From Symbiodinium natans (lineage: Eukaryota; Sar; Dinophyceae; Suessiales; Symbiodiniaceae), in contig CAJNDS010000435.1 of NCBI GenBank assembly GCA_905221605.1, forward strand, positions 492,001 to 556,000: DNA of 64,000 nt. Direction: 5' to 3'. The translations under genes and the position numbers were made by a program. The notes beneath the pieces were generated by a model that saw only the letters and a program-made list of their open reading frames with translations, had not been told where the DNA came from and made no database searches. Below are positions 12,401-18,499 of the stretch, one piece after another; positions within the stretch are counted from its first letter, which is position 1, and every line of letters begins with the position of its first letter.

Positions 12401-13420
12401 TCATTCCTGCGCCCTCAACCCCCAAACTCGAAACCTTAAACCCTAACCCCAAGCCCTTGAGCCCCCTTTCCAAAACCTACAAACCTGAATCCCCTAAGCC
12501 CTGGAGCCTCTCCTTTCTCTAACCCCAAGCCCGAAACCCTAAACCCTCAACCCTAAAACCCTTAAACCCTGAACCCTGAACCCTAAACCCAAAACCCCAA
12601 ACCCCAAACCCCAGACCCTAAACCCTAAACCTGATGACAGGGGGAGGGCCCTGCGCGACGCCTTCGAGGCACGCGCGGCGAGCAGCTCGACGGCACGCGT
12701 CTTGCAAGGTTCAGGGTTGGTTTGTTCAGGGTTTCGGGTTTCGGGTTTAGGGTTTAGGGTTTAGGGTTTAGGATTTATATAGGGTTTAGGGTTTAGGGTT
12801 TTGGGTGTAGAGGTTCATGGTTTAGGAGTTTAGGGGTTAGGGTTTCGGGTTTGGGTTTCGGGTTTGGGGGTTAGGGCTTAGAGGCTTCGGGTTTAGGGCC
12901 CTAAACGACGAACGCAGCAACGAGCTTTCTTTGGAGTTCGCGCTGTGGGCGGATGAGCTGTGGCTCGACGTTTTTTTTGGCCGTCCTATGTTCATGGCTA
13001 AGAGGCCTTCAGGTGCTAGGACCCTTCACATCCCCAATTGCACCCTAAACTTAGAAAGAGCGCGTTCCCGAGTCGGCGATGTTGCGCATGAGGGTCATCA
13101 GGTGAAACGCTAGGGCTTGTAGGGTTTAGGGTTTAGGGGTTTCGGGTTGTGGTTAGGGGCTTAGGGTTTCTGCAAGGGGTCCTTGGCAAGGGGCTTCCTC
13201 GAAGTCTGAAGCCCTAATTGCCCAAATTTTTGTCGGTCGACTACTTTTCATCAAAGGCCCCGAGTTTGAAGTGCAGAATTTGCGTGGCCAAGGTACTTCC
13301 AGTGAAGCTTGTCGGCCGAAGGCCCCATGCAGAAGGGCTTCGTGCCACCGTGGCGGGCAGGGGTTCGGTGGCGGGCTTCGGTCGTTCAAGAGGTTCTGCG
13401 TAGGATGGTTTCAGGTGGGT
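470..13420 (+). CDS. Neutral ceramidase, C-terminal part, in micro-exons with a C-terminal extension
   Basis: Neutral ceramidase hydrolyses ceramide to sphingosine and fatty acid. Proposed exons are 470-498, 1284-1343, 1899-1931, 2347-2415, 3805-3842, 4663-4711, 5285-5339, 5904-5927, 8506-8566, 10510-10589, 10703-10723, 11182-11246, 11616-11665, 11761-11782, 11943-12014, 12641-12708, 12918-12969 and 13333-13420. All reading phases agree across the 17 joins and every intron ends in AG; donors are 8 GC, 7 GT and 2 GA. The first twelve exons follow the family order: YVTTFE-EYQHQRYEGG..GPHT, then MADGK..P, DDPPIGGK, FGDV, VEIWGAHPRND, EW..VADD.DFET, FAWKR..LSWTVPPEAPPG, WYIFHYSG.AKTLGG and GSSRIF. 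This is the end of the catalytic part plus the C-terminal Ig-like domain. The catalytic centre lies upstream and cannot be checked. Exons after 11246 exceed the usual family length; they may be a genuine extension, a fusion or a second gene. Telomere-like heptamers occur in most of the introns. Confidence 0.88.
1284..1343 (+). CDS. Ceramidase exon (EYQHQRYEGG...GPHTHK)
   Basis: Twenty codons, phase 0 at both ends, giving EYQHQRYEGGFTAFGPHTHK. The E-Y-Q-x-Q-R-Y-E and G-P-H-T motifs are diagnostic of neutral ceramidases and first identified this gene. Acceptor GTGGCAG, donor GCAAGT, a GC version of the consensus GTAAGT. Pure CCCTAAA arrays lie in the introns on both sides, ending 8 bp before the acceptor region. 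Confidence 0.92.
1899..1931 (+). CDS. Ceramidase exon (AMTQILVEMAQ)
   Basis: Eleven codons, phase 0 at both ends, acceptor CACTTCAG. AMTQILVEMAQ takes the place of the amphipathic helix that follows G-P-H-T in the family. The donor is GACGGA (GA type). The following intron (1932-2346) has only degenerate heptamer traces. Confidence 0.8.
2347..2415 (+). CDS. Ceramidase exon (DMADGKHTFPG...)
   Basis: Phase 0 at both ends, starting DMADGKHTFPGMKPKLPTAA. M-A-D-G-x followed by a proline-rich stretch is typical between the helix and the D-x-P-x-G motif. Acceptor CCTGCAGAG; the donor GTCTCT is chosen to keep frame with the next exon, so the 3' end is the weakest part of this exon. Confidence 0.72.
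3805..3842 (+). CDS. Ceramidase exon (VMVDDPPIGGKL)
   Basis: Acceptor TTCGGCAG. Encodes VMVDDPPIGGKL plus two bases of an arginine codon. The hydrophobic run, D, P-P and I-G correspond to the family segment preceding F-G-D-V. The donor GCCTTG is GC type. A long octamer array (TTTAGGGG) at 3551-3700 lies in the intron before it. Confidence 0.85.
4663..4711 (+). CDS. Ceramidase exon (FGDVKEDVAPGTYHPG)
   Basis: One base completes the arginine codon, then FGDVKEDVAPGTYHPG. F-G-D-V is a strict family motif at the entry to the C-terminal Ig-like domain. Acceptor CCCAGCAG, donor GTCGAT; phase 2 in, phase 0 out. Confidence 0.9.
5285..5339 (+). CDS. Ceramidase exon (ATARVEIWGAHPRNDAKR)
   Basis: Encodes ATARVEIWGAHPRNDAKR plus one base. 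The pattern V-x-[FIW]-W-G-A-x-P-R-N-D is the most conserved strand of the ceramidase C-terminal domain. Acceptor GTCCTAG. The GC donor GCCGAA at 5340 was chosen because it alone gives phase 1 for the next exon. Confidence 0.9.
5904..5927 (+). CDS. Ceramidase micro-exon (LSVVQVS)
   Basis: A 24-bp exon: two bases, seven codons LSVVQVS, one base. It sits where the family has a short beta strand of the type F-L-T-V-E. Acceptor CCTTCAG, donor GTGCGC, phases 1 and 1 fit both neighbours. Its small size makes it the least certain ceramidase exon. Confidence 0.6.
6740..7400 (+). repeat. 111-bp tandem repeat with upstream divergent copies
   Basis: The phrase GCCTCGGCCCTTTTCGGGCC recurs at 7121, 7232 and 7343 (exactly 111 bp apart), with an earlier copy at 6784 and a degenerate one near 7030. 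Each unit starts near GGGTTTAAGCTGGGGTTCGG, runs through TTCGGCACGT.AGGGCCC and ends in CCTTATTT.CTTGAAGG. A second module (6900-7020 and 7395-7570) carries TCGATTTCA.TAC.AAAAAATCGCATTTTTCATT. A reverse-complement relative of this second module lies at 28500-28620. Confidence 0.8.
7600..7975 (+). repeat. GC-rich array of GGCCCTTGGCCC units
   Basis: A degenerate tandem array whose core unit is about 16-17 bp (CTTGGCCCGGGGGGCCC), most regular at 7885-7970. All frames on both strands are open through it because the unit has no stop codon, so the 100-185 codon frames here are not evidence of a gene. Confidence 0.8.
8368..8460 (+). repeat. TTTAGGG array inside ceramidase intron 8
   Basis: About 13 uninterrupted TTTAGGG heptamers that end about 45 bp upstream of the acceptor of exon 8506-8566. 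A similar array at 8580-8640 begins about 15 bp after the same exon's donor, so this 61-bp exon is bracketed by telomere-like DNA. Confidence 0.95.
8506..8566 (+). CDS. Ceramidase exon (DDSAAGEWRLVADDNDFET)
   Basis: Two bases complete glycine, then DDSAAGEWRLVADDNDFET and two bases of lysine. G-x-W-x-x-V-x-x-D-x-D-[FW]-E-T is a hallmark of the ceramidase C-terminal domain. Acceptor GGCCCAG; the frame is also open upstream to 8479, so the start could be earlier. Donor GCTTCT (GC type). Confidence 0.9.
9006..9540 (+). pseudogene. Zinc-finger (SWIM-like) coding remnant with an in-frame TGA
   Basis: A frame from ATG 9006 contains YRCKACNALRHP, then RCSCDTKVSNKPCAHVL, which fits the SWIM zinc-finger pattern CxC-x(n)-CxH. 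SWIM fingers occur in MULE-type transposases and in some signalling proteins (family knowledge). The frame meets a TGA at 9177-9179, then stays open to 9540 and ends with a second Cys-rich stretch, ECNICCGVMRFKKVPSGRC. It lies inside a ceramidase intron on the same strand. It may be a broken transposon gene or exons of a nested gene. No full domain can be shown. Confidence 0.45.
9387..9690 (+). repeat. Tandem duplication carrying splice-like signals
   Basis: Two copies of about 150 bp (9387-9540 and 9552-9690). Each has a coding-like part (KKRLRSLDVDLS.ASLKAGLDR) followed by CGCCTG|GTGAGTGCAACATCTG and a segment ending GATGCTAA-CAG or GATGCTAAAACACCGCAG. GTGAGT with CTAAC..AG resembles donor, branch point and acceptor. 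Differences between the coding parts include silent changes (GAT/GAC, GCC/GCG). Confidence 0.6.
9603..10109 (-). CDS. Hypothetical protein fragment nested in the ceramidase intron, antisense
   Basis: A 168-codon open frame opposite to the host gene. Its first two thirds have protein-like composition and codon pattern (for example ERHRLLSTRRQFVTAMLADV and KVPPRKSFRQHGINYAEGQA). The C-terminal third overlaps, in antisense, the duplicated block at 9552-9690 and is probably not genuine coding. There is no recognisable domain and no heptamer DNA inside. It could be part of an inserted retroelement or a retrocopy. Confidence 0.35.
   Translation of the reverse strand: MRPTTHVRLDIAERHRLLSTRRQFVTAMLADVDTAIMRSLIHQKLGGRGKQYCAHSSKVGNEQGCQRRAAINLGVEGLGRKLVKVPPRKSFRQHGINYAEGQAHAKAAGRVTFFSGAGANIDVAFLLAMCWCVALLCGVLASSGGLFFETHDTTADVALTRRTCPIQL
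10125..10200 (+). repeat. CT-rich microsatellite
   Basis: An imperfect (CT)n / CTTTCT tract on the plus strand. Serine/leucine-rich frames through it are translations of the repeat. Confidence 0.85.
10510..10589 (+). CDS. Ceramidase exon (FAWKRVGISAS...LSWTVPPEAPPG)
   Basis: One base completes lysine, then FAWKRVGISASVVTLSWTVP followed by PEAPPG and one base of arginine. F-x-W-[KE]-R, then a strand, W-x-[IV]-P and P-P-G matches the family. Acceptor GGCACCGAG. The exon ends exactly where an inverted-repeat introner begins. Confidence 0.93.
10590..10702 (+). mobile_element. Introner, family 3a, forming a whole ceramidase intron
   Basis: The 113-bp intron starts GCTTGGTAGCGCAGTGG and ends TGGCTACCAAG, so its ends are inverted repeats (CTTGGTAGC/GCTACCAAG) and supply a GC donor and an AG acceptor. 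Splicing it out joins GGC-C to GA-TGG and restores the expected ...PPGR-WYIFHYS reading. The same element occurs at 57152-57260 and, in part, at 42745-42822. This marks it as a transposable intron rather than chance structure. Confidence 0.85.
10703..10723 (+). CDS. Ceramidase micro-exon (WYIFHY)
   Basis: A 21-bp exon: two bases, WYIFHY, one base. It equals the family strand Y-R-I-R-[HY]-[FY]-G. The next donor is GCCGGG (GC). The frame stays open downstream, but continuing it would not match the family, whereas the spliced reading continues S-G-N-A-K-T-L-G-G. Confidence 0.82.
10978..11058 (+). mobile_element. Family 2 inverted-repeat element, intronic copy
   Basis: Begins GGGGGTTTCCGAAATTAGGG and contains GGAATCCTACT and a terminal GGGTCCC. 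Related copies are at 31272-31391, 40232-40332, 51837-51936 and 58982-59090. This one lies inside ceramidase intron 11 (10724-11181) rather than forming the whole intron. Confidence 0.75.
11182..11246 (+). CDS. Ceramidase exon (GNAKTLGGAIFPIHGSSRIFE)
   Basis: Two bases complete serine, then GNAKTLGGAIFPIHGSSRIF and E. G-x-A-K-T-L-G-G, a strand, then G-x-S-R-x-F is where ceramidases normally end. Acceptor TCTATCCAG, donor GCCTGC (GC), chosen because it keeps the next exon in frame. A GT donor at 11262 would instead put the next exon out of frame. Confidence 0.9.
11616..11665 (+). CDS. Extension exon (GFVVEVLKSWVVTPVA)
   Basis: Phase 0 in and phase 2 out, acceptor TTGATTTCTAG, donor GTGAGA. 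Encodes GFVVEVLKSWVVTPVA. It lies beyond the usual ceramidase C-terminus and I do not recognise the sequence. It is joined to the ceramidase chain only by phase consistency. Confidence 0.8.
11761..11782 (+). CDS. Extension micro-exon (LFGYYEQ)
   Basis: A 22-bp exon: one base completes arginine, then LFGYYEQ. Acceptor GTTTGCAAG, donor GTAAAC. The preceding intron is only 95 bp and contains CCCTAAA units. The following intron (160 bp) contains a block of about twelve heptamers. Confidence 0.75.
11943..12014 (+). CDS. Extension exon (TEDELVILPPPVVEEGGGLK)
   Basis: Twenty-four codons, phase 0 at both ends, starting TEDELVILPPPVVEEGGGLK. Acidic and proline-rich, probably a linker. The acceptor CCCGAAG directly follows a heptamer array. 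The donor GCAGGG (GC type) runs straight into a TTTAGGG array. Confidence 0.82.
12641..12708 (+). CDS. Extension exon, frame tentative
   Basis: Acceptor GATGACAG, donor GTTCAG. In the frame dictated by both neighbours it reads GEGPARRLRGTRGEQLDGTR. A second frame (ALRDAFEARAASSSTARV) also looks coding and would need a different upstream donor. That this is an exon is better supported than which frame is used. Confidence 0.62.
12918..12969 (+). CDS. Extension exon (NELSLEFALWADELWLD)
   Basis: One base completes serine, then NELSLEFALWADELWLD. Acceptor GAACGCAG, donor GTTTTT. The frame stays open to 13113, so it may be longer. Acidic and tryptophan-containing; no family recognised. Confidence 0.7.
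13333..13420 (+). CDS. Extension exon, possible C-terminus
   Basis: Starts phase 0 after CCCATGCAG with KGFVPPWRAGVRWRASVVQE and continues to LRRMVSGG before TAG at 13418-13420. Either this stop ends the protein, or the GT donor GTGGGT at 13415 splices to a further exon; one candidate starts near 13993 (AFSTVAFVAV). Confidence 0.6.
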
Positions 13421-13533
13421 AGTTTTCCTCACGGACCCCTTTCGTAGCCTTTCTAGAACCCGCAGAGACCTTTCTATGCCCCCTATTAACTCTTAAATTC
13501 CCCAAACTCCCTAAGAGCTGCAGAGATTTTGTA

Positions 13534-13637
13534 GGACCCAGAGTAGGCCTTGTGTTTAGGGTTTAGGTTCCCTTATGAGCCCCTTTACACCAGAAAGGGC
13601 ACCCTTTTTCATTCCTAGGCTACTTCTGGGTCTAGTC
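13534..13637 (+). mobile_element. Family 3b inverted-repeat element
   Basis: Ends are inverted: AGGACCCAGAGTAGGCCT and GGCTACTTCTGGGTCTAG. The middle holds TTCCCTTATGAG and AGAAAGGGCACCC. Relatives are at 18391-18499 and 34376-34473, with more diverged copies near 27810-27920 and 36008-36105. A copy of TTTAGGG has been accommodated inside this one. Confidence 0.7.
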
Positions 13638-14085
13638 TTTGTAGGGATAGCATAACTCCTAAAATGGTCTTTCGGGGATCCGCGCACCCTTCTTGGGCAC
13701 CCTCAAACCGACTTGGCTCGTGTTAGAGGGTTTCGGGTTTAGGGAAGAAGGGAGCCAAGTTAGGCCATGTACCGGGTTGAGGGCATCGTAAAGCCCTAAG
13801 CCCTCTGCCGTAGCATTGACGCTGTAGGGATTATGTAGGTTTTTCTTGATTTCTTGAGGACCCTGCCCTCTGCATAGCCCGGTCGCTAAAGGCGCGGCCC
13901 TTCGCTGCATGAAGCTTTAAATCCCTAAAGCCCCGAGGCTAGAGCCCTCTAATTACCCCGAATCCGGATGCCTCCACCCTACTCAGCGCGTGGATGCCGC
14001 AGCGGCTTTCTCGACTGTGGCATTCGTTGCAGTTTGTTGCCACCAGAGGCTAGGCTGTTCAAATCCTAGGGTTGGTCCCCAAACT

Positions 14086-14270
14086 CTAAACCCTAAACCC
14101 TAAACCCTAAACCCTAAACCCTAAACCCTAAACCCTAAACCCTAAACCCTAAACCCTAAACCCTAAACCCTAAACCCTAAACCCTAAACCCTAAACCCTA
14201 AACCCTAAACCCTAAACCCTAAACCCTAAACCCTAAACCCTAAACCCTAAACCCTAAACCCTAAACCCTT
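14086..14270 (+). repeat. CCCTAAA array, about 26 copies
   Basis: An uninterrupted heptamer array, one of the longest in the window. It is flanked by non-telomeric sequence on both sides, so it is interstitial. Confidence 0.95.
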
Positions 14271-15309
14271 TGCCCTCGCCCCAGCCTCAGGCTCCTTAAG
14301 CCCTACTAAAGCCAAAAACCCACATACACCCTCGACCTGCCTGTCCTGAATCTGGGTTTCGGGTTTAGGGTTTAGGGTTTGGGGTTTGGGGTTTAGGGTT
14401 TAGGGAATCAGAACTATTGCTGGTTGTCGCCTTATTTAGGGATAGCTGGTTATCGCCTTATTTAGGGTACCTTGCAACCCTACTTCCAAGTACCCTTGGA
14501 CCTTCAAGTAGACGCCATCACAGGGTTCTCATACATCGTGTGAGCCTTGTCCCTGAAAATATGAACGCTCAAGAAGCGCAACGGGCCGAGACTTGTCGGA
14601 CCCAAGCTCATGAGTAGAAATGGGCCTAGGGTTTAGGGCTTAGTTGGGGTGTAGGGTTTAGGGTTTAGGGTTTAGGGTTTAGGGTTTAGGGTTTAGGGTT
14701 TAGGGTTTAGGGCTTCGGGTTTTAGGGTTTAGGGTTCCTAAACCTTCAGCCCTACCACCCGGACCGGAGGAGTTCCGGAAACCTAGCGAAAAACGCCAGC
14801 CAAAGCGGTGCATGTCTCCTTGAATGGTCTGTGTACCAACTTTGCTTCTTGGCTTGGGGTTTCTTGGGAGTTTGTAAGGCTGGTGGGTTCAGGGTTGTGC
14901 TTGTTCTCTGCGTCAGTCGAGAATTTTGCACCCAGCTGCAAAGGCTTGGTGCCAGGCGATCACCACAGCTTCGATTCGACTCAAGGTCTTCCCTTCAGCC
15001 TGCCTGCAGCAATGTAGGCAGCGAGCCCGCAAATTTTCAACAGCGGATTTTATGTGCAAGACGTGCGAATAGCGCCGTGCTTGGGGGTTGTTGAGAGGGG
15101 ATCTTGTTGCCGGACATGCGTTTCGGCACCTCCCCGTCACAACAGCCCAGCCTAATAAAATGCATGCGGACCTCCCAGACAAGAAAGCCGGTCCTGCGGC
15201 AGGGAAGTGCAGCAGTTCTAGGACGCCCAGGAGTAGACGAAGAACCCTAAACCCGAAACCCTAGACCCGAAACCCGAAAACGGCGAATCCAGATAAACAA
15301 AAAAGCAAA

Positions 15310-15515
15310 CTCTAAACTCTAAACCCTAAACCCTAAACCCTAAACCCTAAACCCTAAACCCTAAACCCTAAACCCTAAACCCTAAACCCTAAACCCTAAA
15401 CCCTAAACCCTAAACCTAACCCTAAACCCTAAACCCTAAACCCTAAACCCTAAACCCTAAACCCTAAACCCTAAACCCTAAACCCTAAACCCTAACCCTA
15501 AACCCTAAACCCTAA
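15310..15515 (+). repeat. CCCTAAA array with two shortened units
   Basis: About 29 units. Two units lack one A (CCCTAA) near 15415 and 15492. This array precedes exon 15556-15612. Confidence 0.93.
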
Positions 15516-15555
15516 ACTTTCAAAACCGAAACTGATTGCACCAAAGGGCCGCAAG

Positions 15556-16390
15556 AGGGGGCTCCACACGGAAAGCTCCTTTGTCTGCGAGGGGGGTCCT
15601 TTTGACCTGGAGGCCTCCATGGGTCGTCAGGGGTTTGGGGTTTAGGGTTTAGGGTTTAGAGCCCCAGGAAACTCACAAAGATTGGCTTGTTATTTGCTAT
15701 AGCTCTAGGTTGGGATGTTCACCCTTATACTAACAGTCCTGTAGGGATTTCAGTACCCCGTTTATACTCCCAGGTAAGGGCTGTTAGTATAAGGGGGGAA
15801 CATCCGGGTGGCAGCCTGGGGTTGAGCATACTGCGCGTCGCGGCGCTGCACCTCGATACCTTAACCCTAAAGCCTAACCTAAACCCTAAACCCTAAACCC
15901 TAAGCCCTAAACCCTAACCCCTAAACCCCTAAACCCCTAAACCCCCTAACCCCCTAACCCCTCAACCCCTTAAACCCTGAACCCTCAACCCTGAACCCCG
16001 AAAGCCGAAGAGCTCAGAACCCCGGATCCCTTGTACACCCTTGTCGCCTCTAGAGACGGCAGCCTCGCAATGTCCCAAGAAAGGTTCAGGGTTTAGGGTT
16101 TAGGGTTTAGGGTTTAGGGTTTAGGGTTTAGGGTTTAGGGTTTAGGGTTTAGGGTTTAGGGTAAAAACCTCATGTTTAGAGAGCTTACTCATGTTCTGCG
16201 TCGCGTTTGGTCCTCTTCCTTTGGCAGTTTGCTCTAAGGGGGCGAGAAAATCTACAGGAAGAGTTAGGGGTTTAGGGTTTGCGCAGCGAACCTGACGGCA
16301 ATGTTGCATGTCTTCCCAACACGGACGGGCCGTGCAGCGCAGAATCTGCCAATGACGCCAGACTTAAGGCGGATGGTCTATAAAGTGTAA
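15556..16390 (+). CDS. Unknown protein, five-exon chain interrupted by an introner
   Basis: Proposed exons are 15556-15612 (RGLHTESSFVCEGGPFDLE), 15668-15708 (ETHKDWLVICYSS), 15815-15834 (LGLSIL), 16054-16083 (TAASQCPKK) and 16287-16390 (starting NLTAMLHVFPTRTGRAAQNL, TAA at 16388-16390). Phases are compatible throughout; donors are GC, GT, GC, GT. The intron at 15709-15814 is a family 1 introner. The end of the third exon is uncertain. The TAA may be a real stop, or the GT at 16385 may splice onward. I do not recognise the protein; it could be the 3' part of the preceding gene or a separate gene. Confidence 0.62.
15709..15814 (+). mobile_element. Family 1 introner used as an intron
   Basis: Starts GTTGGGATGTTCACCCTTAT with ACTAACAGTCCT, and near its other end has the inverse, GGCTGTTAGTATAAGGGGGG AACATCC, then GGTGGCAG. 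The inverted ends lie just inside a GT donor and a CAG acceptor. Removing it joins CYSS to LGLSIL in phase (AG + C). Other copies are at 63371-63475, 25881-25987 and 18066-18168, with a remnant at 17331-17365. Confidence 0.85.
16085..16162 (+). repeat. TTTAGGG array
   Basis: About eleven heptamers beginning two bases after the donor of the exon ending at 16083, i.e. the intron is essentially heptamer DNA from its first bases. Confidence 0.93.
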
Positions 16391-17985
16391 GAATGCTGAG
16401 TGAGCACCTGTTGGCCCCAATGCCCAAGACACATATCTTGGGTCGAACCTCCCGACACCCTAAACCCTAAACCCCAAACCCTATACCTCGTTTGGGTGCG
16501 TCTGAAGACCTGAAGAGGCCTGGACCCACCCCTTGGCTGAACCCTAAACCCTGAACCCTAAACCCTAAACCCAAAACCCTAAACCCTAAGTTGAACCGGA
16601 CGCCAACACGAAATCCCAACTTAGAGCCGCCCGGGCCTGGAAGAAGATTCAACCCCCCTGGCTCTTAGCAGGGAATAAGGGAATTAGGGCCCTACACATA
16701 CCCTCTAAGGGGTTACATAGGTACCTCATTCCCTCATGCCTAGCTAAGAGCCAGCCAGGCAAACGGTGTAGAGTGTAGGGTTCACTATGCATTCGCGAGA
16801 GATGCTTGCGCGGCTATGTCCACGCTCTCGGGGTTTAGCTCCGATTTGGGGGCTCGGGGTTTAGGATTTGAGGATATTTGGAATGTGCTTTTGGCTCTAG
16901 GGCTTTTTAGGATTTCAAGGGTTTTGAGGGCTTCTGGGCAAGAGGGTTGAGGGTTCGGGGTGTTGGGGAAAGGCTTAAAGGCCTACATTGGCTGCTCTGC
17001 GTTCGGGCGGCCCTCCTGCATGCTGTAAAGACTGATGCACCTTGCATCTTTTGACTCCAAGGCAGATTTGTTTGACCACTGCCTTGGCTGCACTGTATCT
17101 ATATGGTAGACTCCCTAAAGTAGGGCCCCTTCTTGGGTTTGTGATATACGCCGAAGACATATGAGGGCCCCAAAAACTTAAAACCCCAAACCCTACATGC
17201 TAAACGCTAAGCCCCATAGCCTAAACCCACCAAGGGATCATAGCTCTAGAGAGCTGCCCGAATATCGTGGCCGGCAGGTGCCATCCCGACGGCGAGACTC
17301 CTCGAGTCCTCGAGACCCTACAAGCCCTACACTTGGGATGACTTTGTTAGTGTAAGGGGGGACGGCCTAGACCCTAAACCCTAAGCCCGTTCTAGCTCGT
17401 AGTAGCCTTGGGATACACCACCTGCCACGGCGACGTTTTGGACAGCTGAGCAAGCGCCTCAGCTTTAAGCCAGCCGATTTCGCTCTTGAGCAAAGAGATG
17501 GGTGTAGGTTTACGCCTAAACCCGAAGCCCTAAACCCGAAACCCTAAACCCTAAACCCTAAAAGGCTTCAGGGTCTAGGTGCAGCCTTAGGAGTTCCACC
17601 GATTTAACCAGCGCGCAGACATCGCTGTTGTTTTTTGACTCTCATAAGGACAAGTTGCGCATCCCGACGTCCTTTCTTTCCCCACATCCTTGAAAGCAAG
17701 ACAGCCGGGAAGAATTGCACTGTACCCGAGACTCTGAGCCCTGAACACCGAACCAGCATTTCTCCCCAACCTTGACTTCCGGAACCTAAAGACCCCTAAA
17801 TAAAGCCCGAAACTCCCAGCTCCAAGCCCCAAGCCCTCAGCCCTAAACCCTCAACCCCCAAGCCCCCTGAGCTCATCTCCTAAACCCTAAACCCTAAACC
17901 CTAAACCCTAAACCCTAAACCCTAAACCCTAAACCCTCTACCCTCTACCCTCTAAGCCCCCAGCCCCGATCCTCAGAGTCTCCAG
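16391..17985. other. Spacer or intron with degenerate heptamers
   Basis: Contains the family 5 element, a family 1 remnant (17331-17365), short heptamer groups (17520-17570, 17880-17940) and weak exon candidates (for example after CCGGCAG at 17279). Open frames of about 60 codons on the minus strand carry the LNPKP-type heptamer translation at one end and are not convincing. Confidence 0.45.
16664..16757 (+). mobile_element. Family 5 inverted-repeat element
   Basis: Left end GGCTCTTAGCAGGGAATAAGGG, right end CATTCCCTCATGCCTAGCTAAGAGCC, which are inverted copies; the middle has ACATACCCTCTAAGGGGTTACATAGG. A second copy is at 25293-25402. No flanking exon could be confirmed. Confidence 0.65.
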
Positions 17986-18051
17986 GAAGAGTGCCAGATG
18001 CGTCGGGAAGCCGAGAAGCCACCGGCGACGCGCTCAGAGAGGGCTGTGTGG
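17986..18051 (+). CDS. Exon candidate, charged peptide
   Basis: Acceptor GTCTCCAG, donor GTGAAC, 22 codons in phase 0: EECQMRREAEKPPATRSERA then VW. Codons and splice sites are convincing, but the parent gene is unknown. A family 1 element (18066-18168) lies 14 bp downstream, inside the following intron. Confidence 0.6.
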
Positions 18052-18065
18052 GTGAACCCCTAAAC

Positions 18066-18168
18066 ATTGGGATGTTCGCTCGAATACTAACAGTCCTCAA
18101 TCGGGATGATAGTAGGGGGTTCTATCATCCCTTTACGGACTGTTTAGTATGAGGAGGAACATCCCAAC
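18066..18168 (+). mobile_element. Family 1 element, intronic copy
   Basis: Starts TTGGGATGTTCGCTCGAATA and CTAACAGTCCT; ends GGACTGTTTAGTATGAGGAGGAACATCCCAA in inverse orientation. It begins inside the intron rather than at the donor. Confidence 0.78.
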
Positions 18169-18390
18169 CTAAACCGACTAACCCCCTAGACCCGAACTGA
18201 ACCCCTTAAGCCAAGCGGTATAGGCAAAGACTCCCAGTGCTACCCATTTCTTTGAGGACCAGAGTTTAGGGTTTTAGGGTTCAGGTTGACATATAAACCC
18301 TTAAACAAAAGGTTTGCCCTTGTTTTTCTCCCCCAGGTTGCTGGCGACCGTTTGCTATCTATTTGGGCTTCAGGGTTCTTGTATTACTAG

Positions 18391-18499
18391 GACCGGGAGT
18401 AGGCCCTTATTTCCTTTCTTTAGGGTTGGGGTTCCCTTATAATCCCCTTAAACCCAAAAAGGGTGTCCTTTGTATTCCGAGGTTACTCCCGGGTCCAGT
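18391..18499 (+). mobile_element. Family 3b inverted-repeat element
   Basis: Ends are CTAGGACCGGGAGTAGGCCC and GAGGTTACTCCCGGGTCCAG, inverted. The middle has CTTATTTCCTTTC, TTCCCTTATAATCCCC and AAAAAGGGTGTCCTTTG. Confidence 0.72.

Larger units (their letters stand above)
13421..15555. other. Repeat-rich spacer or intron, few exon candidates
   Basis: Contains a family 3b element (13534-13637), an exon candidate at 13993-14030, a pure CCCTAAA array (14086-14270), a small tandem repeat (CTGGTT.TCGCCTTATTTAGGG, 14430-14468), a TTTAGGG array (14650-14740) and a unique island at 14760-15300. The island has short open frames on both strands and one Cys-rich plus-strand stretch near 15000-15070 (CLQQC then CKTC), but no convincing splice pair. 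Confidence 0.5.

Noticed and set aside
14040-14070. tRNA-like T-arm motif GTTCAAATCC
   Set aside because: No matching D-arm, anticodon arm or acceptor stem nearby; it sits in exon-like or heptamer-flanked DNA.
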